A stretch of 20,201 bases of DNA, taken from assembly GCA_002323325.1 (NCBI GenBank), contig DCQA01000024.1, positions 1 through 20,201 on the forward strand. The letters run 5' to 3'. Origin of the DNA: Coxiellaceae bacterium UBA1530. Lineage in GTDB: Bacteria > Pseudomonadota > Gammaproteobacteria > Coxiellales > Coxiellaceae. Below the pieces are notes generated by a model that worked only from the letters and a program-made list of their open reading frames with translations, searched no databases and was not told the DNA's origin. Numbering within the stretch: the stretch's first letter is position 1; each line of letters begins with the position of its first letter. Below are positions 15,254 to 20,201 of this stretch, piece by piece. The position numbers and the translations under genes are program-made.

Positions 15254-16732
15254 ATGCACCATACATCGAGCTATTTAGTAGCGTTTGGCGTTTACCTTAT
15301 GTTGATAATCATAATGTGCCTAATCGCCAATCGCAGAAATCAACGACTCTCTGATTATGTACTGGGTGGTCGAGGCTTAAGCGCCCCTGTCACGGCATTG
15401 GGAGCTGGCGCTTCTGACATGAGCAGCTGGTTATTGCTGGCCTTTCCTGGAGCAATTTTTGTCAGTGGCATGAATCATATCTGGATGCCAATAGGCTTAC
15501 TTATAGGCGCCTATTGTAATTGGCGCTTCGTATCAAAGCCTCTGCGTATTTATACCGAAATTGCCAATGACTCCCTTACTATACCCTCATATTTAGATCA
15601 TCGTTTTAAACAACACAGCCATTACATCCGTGCATGCAGCGCTATTATTATTCTAATTTTCTTTACACTATACTGTGCCGCCAGCTTTGTCAGTGGAGGA
15701 CTATTATTTCAAGTAGCATTTGGCTTAAGCTTTCAACAATCGCTGTTAATAAGTAGTGTTATCATCTTAATTTACACCATGGTTGGCGGCTTTCTAGCCA
15801 TCAACTGGATTGATTTTTTTCAAGGTACCCTGATGCTTCTGGCACTAATCATTGTTCCACTCACAGCAATCATACATGTACATAACCAACACATTTTATA
15901 TAACGAACTTAGCCACCTACCATTAGATTATTTTAATCCAATAAAAAATATCACAATTGTTAGCATGATATCTTTACTAGCATGGGGCTTAGGATACTTT
16001 GGTCAACCGCATATTCTTACACGTTTCATGGCAATTCAAACACCTAAACGTTTACCACAAGCTCGTCGAATCTGTATTAGCTGGATGTTTGTCTCCTTGC
16101 TTGGTGCAACTGCAACAGGCATTGTAGGGAGAATTTTTTTTGATTCAGGACTAGCAAATCCTGAAGAAACCTTCCTTCATCTCACTGAATCTTTATTCAC
16201 TCCAATTATTTCTGGAATATTGTTCTCAGCCGTACTCTCTGCAATGATGAGTACAGTCGCAGCTCAACTACTCACCTCATCCAGTGCACTGATTGCTGAC
16301 TTTTACGTGGTCTTTCTCAGAAAAACTGCCTCTCAAAAAGAGCTCGTTATCGTTGCAAGACTCTGTGTGATTATTAGCTCAGCGGCGGCACTACACCTAG
16401 CATTCAATGAAAAGAACACATTATTTTTACTAGTGAAATATGCCTGGAGTGGAATCGGTGCGTCCTTTGGCCCAATCATCATTACCTCATTATTTTGGAG
16501 AAGAACAACTAGTCAAGGCGCTATAGCAGGTATTACGATGGGTGCAATAACAGTCATTCTTTGGAAGACTTTCCTGTCACCTCTGGGTGGTTTTTGGGGA
16601 CTTAATGAAGTTATTCCCGGATTTACTGCCTCAAGCCTTGCTGTCATTGTTGCTAGCTTACTCAGCAAAAAGCCCTGCCCTGAAGTGCTAACAGAGTTTT
16701 CAAAAGTTCATGATCTTATGTTAGAGAAATGA
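15254..16732 (+). CDS. putP: sodium/proline symporter PutP
   Basis: PutP is a sodium-coupled proline importer of the SSS (LeuT-fold) family. The 492 residues align with E. coli PutP (502) from end to end. GAGASDMSSW places Ala53, Asp55, Met56 and Ser57 at exactly the E. coli positions used for sodium and substrate binding. The second part of the sodium site is Ser333-Thr334 in MMSTVAAQLL, matching Ser340-Thr341. LLAWGLGYFGQPHILTRFMA (241-260) is nearly identical to E. coli, and KTASQKELV is shared too. The sequence predicts about 13 helices. No good ribosome-binding site is seen before the ATG, which lies 30 bases after the peptide transporter. The 3' end overlaps the convergent MHS transporter gene by 25 bases. 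Proline is the likely substrate, though related SSS members differ in solute. Confidence 0.92.
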   Translation: MHHTSSYLVAFGVYLMLIIIMCLIANRRNQRLSDYVLGGRGLSAPVTALGAGASDMSSWLLLAFPGAIFVSGMNHIWMPIGLLIGAYCNWRFVSKPLRIYTEIANDSLTIPSYLDHRFKQHSHYIRACSAIIILIFFTLYCAASFVSGGLLFQVAFGLSFQQSLLISSVIILIYTMVGGFLAINWIDFFQGTLMLLALIIVPLTAIIHVHNQHILYNELSHLPLDYFNPIKNITIVSMISLLAWGLGYFGQPHILTRFMAIQTPKRLPQARRICISWMFVSLLGATATGIVGRIFFDSGLANPEETFLHLTESLFTPIISGILFSAVLSAMMSTVAAQLLTSSSALIADFYVVFLRKTASQKELVIVARLCVIISSAAALHLAFNEKNTLFLLVKYAWSGIGASFGPIIITSLFWRRTTSQGAIAGITMGAITVILWKTFLSPLGGFWGLNEVIPGFTASSLAVIVASLLSKKPCPEVLTEFSKVHDLMLEK

Positions 16733-17979
16733 AAAGGATTCAGTGCTGCAATTAAAGCCAAACAAACCACTACCATCGCATATAATCCGAGCCAGAGTGG
16801 ATAAAAATGTGCATGCAATAAACTAATGGCAACTAATGGGGCCGTCCCCCCAATCAGTGAGTATGCTAAATTATATGTAATTGCAACAGAACTATAACGA
16901 GCTTCTACGGGAACTAGTTGTAAAATATAAGCCATCAGTGGCCCAGTTAAACACGCAATAATGATTGCTAATAGTAATTGACATACAAACCACACAGCAA
17001 CAGACACTGCAAACATCCATGAATATATAGGAATGACAACACATAACAGCATCACTAATGCAACTATCACGAAACGTCTTTTAGAATAATAATCCGCTAA
17101 CATAGCAAATCCCACAGAAGCGACCAGTAAGACAATTGTAGCAATCGTGTTTAGTAACATGATATTCGACTGACTAGCTCCTAGAAACTCAGACACTGAG
17201 ACTGGCAAAAACACAAAATTCAAATAAAACAACAAAGCCCCCGGTGAAAATAAACAAGCAACTCTTAACAAGAGCACTTTATGTGATTGCCATATTTTTT
17301 TACATGGCTGTGCCAAAGTTGCACCTTGTTGCTTAATGACTAAAAACTCACGTGACTCCACAGTTCCATGACGCAACCATAAACTTATTAAAAGGCCAAT
17401 TATTGCAAGTAAAAATGGAATACGCCACACGAATTCTTGCATTGCCTGTGCTGAATAATAATAATGAAAAAAGCTTAAGATAGTTGACCCCAGCAATATG
17501 CCGAAGCCTGAGCCAACAAACAACAAGGTCGTATAAAAAGCTTGACGACGCTCTGGTACTGATTCGTAAATAAAAACCACTGAACCAATCATCTCTCCGC
17601 CCGCAGCAAGACCTTGCATTAAACGCAAGCCAATCAAGAGTACAGGGGCCAACCAACCAATAACAGCATAAGTCGGCAATATGCCTATCATCGTCGTAGG
17701 TAATGACATGCAAAGGATCGTGTAAATAAAAATCGACTTACGTCCTTTGCGATCTCCTAATGAGCCAAATAACCATCCACCTAGCGGACGAATCAAATAT
17801 CCCACAGAAAAGACGGAGTATACTAATAATAATCGTAGCCATTCACGATTCGACGGAAAAAAACTTCCTGCAAAGACCGGGGCTAAAAAACCATAGATAG
17901 CAAAATCATACCATTCTAATAACGTACCTAACCAGCCAGCAAAAACTAATCTCTTTATCGAGGAACTGTGAACCTTCAT
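16708..17979 (-). CDS. MFS transporter of the metabolite:proton symporter (MHS, ProP-like) family
   Basis: This 423-residue, 12-helix inner-membrane transporter carries the MHS-family signatures: LLEWYDFAIYGF in helix 1 (20-31), the loop 2-3 motif GSLGDRKGRK (72-81), and RLMQGLAAGGE (119-129). MHS members import osmolytes or organic acids such as proline/betaine (ProP), alpha-ketoglutarate or citrate. ProP itself is about 500 residues with a C-terminal coiled coil, which is absent here, so osmosensing is unlikely. The ATG overlaps the proS stop by four bases (ATGA), so translation is coupled to prolyl-tRNA synthetase. The 3' end overlaps putP on the other strand, with no terminator visible. 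The substrate is unproven; proline or a proline-like compound is a guess from the neighbours. Confidence 0.85.
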   Translation of the reverse strand: MKVHSSSIKRLVFAGWLGTLLEWYDFAIYGFLAPVFAGSFFPSNREWLRLLLVYSVFSVGYLIRPLGGWLFGSLGDRKGRKSIFIYTILCMSLPTTMIGILPTYAVIGWLAPVLLIGLRLMQGLAAGGEMIGSVVFIYESVPERRQAFYTTLLFVGSGFGILLGSTILSFFHYYYSAQAMQEFVWRIPFLLAIIGLLISLWLRHGTVESREFLVIKQQGATLAQPCKKIWQSHKVLLLRVACLFSPGALLFYLNFVFLPVSVSEFLGASQSNIMLLNTIATIVLLVASVGFAMLADYYSKRRFVIVALVMLLCVVIPIYSWMFAVSVAVWFVCQLLLAIIIACLTGPLMAYILQLVPVEARYSSVAITYNLAYSLIGGTAPLVAISLLHAHFYPLWLGLYAMVVVCLALIAALNPFHFSNIRS

Positions 17980-19691
17980 TCTGATAACAGTAAAACGCTT
18001 CGCAACTTATCCATCGCCGTATCAAGTATCCATTGTTCTGCATCCACTTGATTACGTGCCTTGTATTCAATCACACCTTGATCAATTCCACGCTCAGAAA
18101 TCACAATTCTATGCGGTATACCAATCAAATCAGCCGTTGAGAACATGACACCTGGACGCTCACGACGATCATCCAATAGCACCTCCACACCCATGTTTAT
18201 TAATTCTGAGTAAATTGAATCAACTAATGCCCTTACTCGATACGACTTATGCATTTGAACTGGAACAATAGCAACTTGAAAAGGCGCCATTGATGCAGGC
18301 CAAATAATTCCTTTGTCGTCATGGTGCTGTTCAATAGCAGCCGCAACAATACGTGAAATACCGATGCCGTAACATCCCATACTTACATGTCGCGCCTTTC
18401 CTGTATCATCCAAAACAGTAGCACCCATCAATTGAGAGTATTTATCCCCCAGTTGAAAAATATGTCCTACCTCGACGCCCCGAACCAACTTTAAGTGCCC
18501 TTGTCCATCCGGGCTGAGATCTCCTTCCACAACTTGACGTAAATCCATCACATCGCCCAAGGCAACATCTCGCTCCCAATTAACATTTTTCAGATGATAT
18601 CCTTCCTCATTTGCACCGCAGATAAAGTTCTTTAGCACAGCTGCATCACGATCAACAATGGTCGGAACATTCAAACCAACCGGACCTAACGAACCTACTG
18701 ACACACCTATTTCTGACTGAACAGTTTCCTGATCAGCAAGAACTAACGGATTGGCTACTCCCTCAATTTTGCCAGCTTTCACCTCATTGAGCTCGTGATC
18801 ACCCCGTAATACAATGGCAACTAAGCCATCTGAGGCACTACGAACAAATAATGTTTTTACCATTGCAGTAGTCAATTGACCTGTTAATTCTGATAATTCT
18901 GTCATTGTTGAAACATTCGGCGTCTCAAAGCGCTCCATCATGATAGACTCAGTATCATCTAAAGGTTCAGGTGCCAATGCCGTTGCACGCTCAATGTTTG
19001 CTGCATAGTCACTAAGATCACTGCATGCGATCTTGTCCTCACCACTATCAGCTAGAACCTGAAACTCCTGAGAAACAGCACCACCTATCGCACCACTATC
19101 CGCCTCAACGGCACGATAATTAAGACCTAAACGTCTAAAAATAGCATGATAGGCAGCTTCCATACGAAGGTAACCATCTTGTAGTGAGGTCTGATCTAAA
19201 TGAAAAGAGTAAGCATCCTTCATTAAAAATTCTCGAGATCTCATCACACCAAAGCGTGGTCTAATTTCGTCGCGAAACTTAGTCTGGATCTGAAAAAGAT
19301 TCATTGGTAACTGCTTGTAACTACTTACATTATTCTTAAAAATAGCAGTAATCACCTCTTCGTGGGTTGGACCCAAGCAGTAAGTATTATTATGGCGATC
19401 CTCAAGTCGACATAACTCTGCACCATATTGATCCCAACGGCCACTTTGCTGCCATAAGTCTGCAGGTTGAACCATTGGCATGAGCACCTCTAATGCGCCC
19501 GCTTTTTCCATCTCATCTCGCACTACCTCACTCACTTTTTGCAAGACCCTAAGCCCCAAAGGTAGCCAAGTGTACAATCCACTGGACAACTGTCGAATCA
19601 TACCAGCACGCAACATTAATCGGTGACTAGTCAGCTCGGCATCTGCCGGTGTCTCCTTTAATGTAGGCAACAAAAATTGACTTAATTTCAT
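17976..19691 (-). CDS. proS: prolyl-tRNA synthetase, bacterial type with editing domain
   Basis: ProS charges tRNA-Pro with proline. The 571-residue length matches E. coli ProS (572). Class II motifs are all present: motif 1 around EVVRDEMEKAGALEVLMPM (55-73), the conserved GPTHEE (107-112), motif 2 FRDEIRPRFGVMRSREF (139-155) and motif 3 GIGISRIVAAAIEQ (442-455). The insertion domain that deacylates Ala-tRNA-Pro spans about 225-405, and Lys279 in AMVKTLFV falls at the residue known to matter for editing in E. coli. The C-terminal anticodon-binding domain follows. The start MKLSQFLLPT is typical; the ribosome-binding site is weak. A candidate promoter lies at 19780-19807, and the MHS transporter is translationally coupled downstream. 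Confidence 0.98.
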   Translation of the reverse strand: MKLSQFLLPTLKETPADAELTSHRLMLRAGMIRQLSSGLYTWLPLGLRVLQKVSEVVRDEMEKAGALEVLMPMVQPADLWQQSGRWDQYGAELCRLEDRHNNTYCLGPTHEEVITAIFKNNVSSYKQLPMNLFQIQTKFRDEIRPRFGVMRSREFLMKDAYSFHLDQTSLQDGYLRMEAAYHAIFRRLGLNYRAVEADSGAIGGAVSQEFQVLADSGEDKIACSDLSDYAANIERATALAPEPLDDTESIMMERFETPNVSTMTELSELTGQLTTAMVKTLFVRSASDGLVAIVLRGDHELNEVKAGKIEGVANPLVLADQETVQSEIGVSVGSLGPVGLNVPTIVDRDAAVLKNFICGANEEGYHLKNVNWERDVALGDVMDLRQVVEGDLSPDGQGHLKLVRGVEVGHIFQLGDKYSQLMGATVLDDTGKARHVSMGCYGIGISRIVAAAIEQHHDDKGIIWPASMAPFQVAIVPVQMHKSYRVRALVDSIYSELINMGVEVLLDDRRERPGVMFSTADLIGIPHRIVISERGIDQGVIEYKARNQVDAEQWILDTAMDKLRSVLLLSE

Positions 19692-19779
19692 ACAGATAGT
19701 CTCGTGGTTTTAATTGCGATCATGGTAGTGGATTGACTTTCTAATGTCTAATGAACATAGAAATACTAGAAGCCTATTA

Positions 19780-19807
19780 AAGATAAAATAATAAACCATC
19801 CAATCAA
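19780..19807 (-). promoter_or_regulatory. candidate sigma-70 promoter of proS
   Basis: TTGATT (19807-19802) and TATCTT (19785-19780) are separated by 16 bases on the minus strand. Transcription would start near 19773, about 80 bases before the proS ATG, just downstream of the small-RNA terminator. An independent promoter is expected there because that terminator should block read-through. The elements are modest matches. Confidence 0.4.
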
Positions 19808-19816
19808 CTCATCAAT

Positions 19817-19839
19817 AAAAAAACCCTGCCAAGGCAGGG
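19817..19839 (-). terminator. intrinsic terminator of the small-RNA candidate
   Basis: On the minus strand CCCTGC-CTTG-GCAGGG forms a six-pair GC-rich stem closed by a CUUG tetraloop (19839-19824), followed directly by seven T residues (19823-19817). This is a textbook Rho-independent terminator. On the plus strand the T-run has only four bases, so it is mainly a leftward terminator. Confidence 0.92.
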
Positions 19840-19916
19840 TTTTCAGGGATGCTGAGCAAGGGATTACTCAGCATATTCAGGGGTCTTCAGTTGTCTATCA
19901 ATGTCGGTTGATGAAC
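19817..19916 (-). ncRNA. candidate small regulatory RNA, about 100 nt, unknown family
   Basis: A compact transcription unit lies between groEL and proS with no coding frame: a strong promoter, about 100 bases and a strong terminator. The predicted RNA has three perfect hairpins. The first is AUCAA/UUGAU with a six-base loop (19912-19897). The second is an eight-pair AUGCUGAG/CUCAGCAU stem with the loop UAAUCCCUUG (19874-19849). The third is the terminator with its CUUG tetraloop and U-tail, of the kind Hfq can bind. The single-stranded part between hairpins 1 and 2 holds CCCC, and loop 2 holds CCCUU. Such C-rich exposed segments could pair with Shine-Dalgarno sequences. It lacks the conserved SRP RNA core and is too short for 6S RNA or tmRNA. 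I do not recognise the family. The 5' end is estimated from the -10 element and may be off by a few bases. Confidence 0.7.
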
Positions 19917-19922
19917 ACTTAC

Positions 19923-19952
19923 ATCCTACCTGTGTGCAAGAATCTTTGTCAA
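19923..19952 (-). promoter_or_regulatory. sigma-70 promoter of the small-RNA candidate
   Basis: A perfect -35 TTGACA (19952-19947) and a -10 TAGGAT (19928-19923) are separated by 18 bases on the minus strand. Transcription should start near 19916-19919. It is the best sigma-70 match seen in the window and lies downstream of the groEL terminator, so it does not depend on groEL transcription. Confidence 0.7.
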
Positions 19953-20090
19953 TCGAGCATGAAGAGGAAGGAGAAAAAATCATATCCCTTCATCATCTAA
20001 TCGCATGATACTTAATCTAAAAAATATTCATTTTTTTTTAAGGTGACAAGTAACTGTTACAACAAATAATCTAAAATAGGTTTTTTTGTA

Positions 20091-20117
20091 AAAAAAAACC
20101 CCGCCAAAAGAGCGGGG
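20091..20117 (-). terminator. intrinsic terminator of groEL
   Basis: On the minus strand CCCCGC-TCTTTTG-GCGGGG (20117-20099) forms a six-pair GC stem, followed by eight T residues (20098-20091). It begins about 50 bases after the groEL stop and should end the groE transcript. Confidence 0.93.
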
Positions 20118-20165
20118 TTAATCTTAGCAAGACGATAGTCGTCATGAGAAGATGGGTTTGGATGA

Positions 20166-20201
20166 TTACATCATACCACCCATGCCGCCCATGCCGCCCA
20201 T
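20166..20201 (-). CDS. groEL: chaperonin GroEL, C-terminal 11 codons (cut by window edge)
   Basis: Only the last 11 codons and the TAA stop lie in the window, reading MGGMGGMGGMM. This Gly-Gly-Met repeat tail is diagnostic of GroEL, the 14-mer chaperonin that folds proteins with GroES, and in the family it lies disordered inside the folding cavity. A strong intrinsic terminator follows. The rest of the gene, and presumably groES upstream of it, lies beyond the right edge. Confidence 0.93.
   Translation of the reverse strand: MGGMGGMGGMM

Noticed and set aside
19954..19998. A 14-codon minus-strand frame (MKGYDFFSFLFMLD) upstream of the small-RNA promoter, considered as a leader peptide.
   Set aside because: It lies before the promoter, has no run of regulatory codons and no attenuator after it.
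20060..20070. Short palindrome GTAACTGTTAC-like sequence after the groEL terminator.
   Set aside because: Five-base arms in AT-rich sequence with no nearby promoter that it would control; likely chance.
1..20201. CRISPR arrays, insertion sequences, tRNA or rRNA genes, and an integrated element.
   Set aside because: No regularly spaced repeats, transposase, terminal inverted repeats, tRNA-like cloverleaf with a T-loop motif, or integrase were seen on either strand.

Overview
The window is about 20.2 kb of AT-rich, tightly packed bacterial DNA, almost certainly from a gammaproteobacterium. The evidence is the tolA-tolB-pal-cpoB-queE gene order, TtcA, a PutP with the enteric sodium-site residues at identical positions, a bacterial-type ProS with a full editing insertion, and a GroEL tail of repeated GGM. 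The mix of a host-interaction-like hypothetical protein, several nutrient importers and AT-rich spacers resembles Legionellales or Coxiellaceae-like host-associated bacteria. That placement is inference only.

Layout. Positions 1-1055 (minus) are the N-terminal part of clpB, cut by the window edge, with a good sigma-32 promoter. A hotdog thioesterase runs divergently (1177-1650). A minus-strand operon (5784 down to 1955) holds a HflC-like SPFH protein, a TauE/SafE permease, a HflK-like SPFH protein with a large insertion, and a small four-helix membrane protein. After a gene-free stretch of about 450 bp comes a small outer-membrane beta-barrel protein (6237-6890, plus). It is followed by an unrecognised 348-residue protein with tandem duplications (6978-8024, minus). 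A minus-strand operon then carries tolA-tolB-pal-cpoB-queE-ttcA (13590 down to 8253), with no tolQ or tolR upstream of tolA. Divergent from it are a POT peptide transporter and putP (13751-16732, plus). They converge on an MHS-family MFS transporter whose start codon overlaps the proS stop (19691 down to 16708, minus). The right end has a strong small-RNA candidate (about 19916 down to 19817, minus), the groEL terminator and the last 11 codons of groEL.

Functional themes. These are heat shock and proteostasis (ClpB, GroEL, HflK/HflC-like proteins), envelope integrity (Tol-Pal and the beta-barrel protein), tRNA modification (QueE, TtcA) and amino-acid supply. For the last, PutP, a POT carrier and an MHS carrier sit beside prolyl-tRNA synthetase. 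The two items most worth following are the small RNA between proS and groEL and the hflC-tauE-hflK-four-helix operon.
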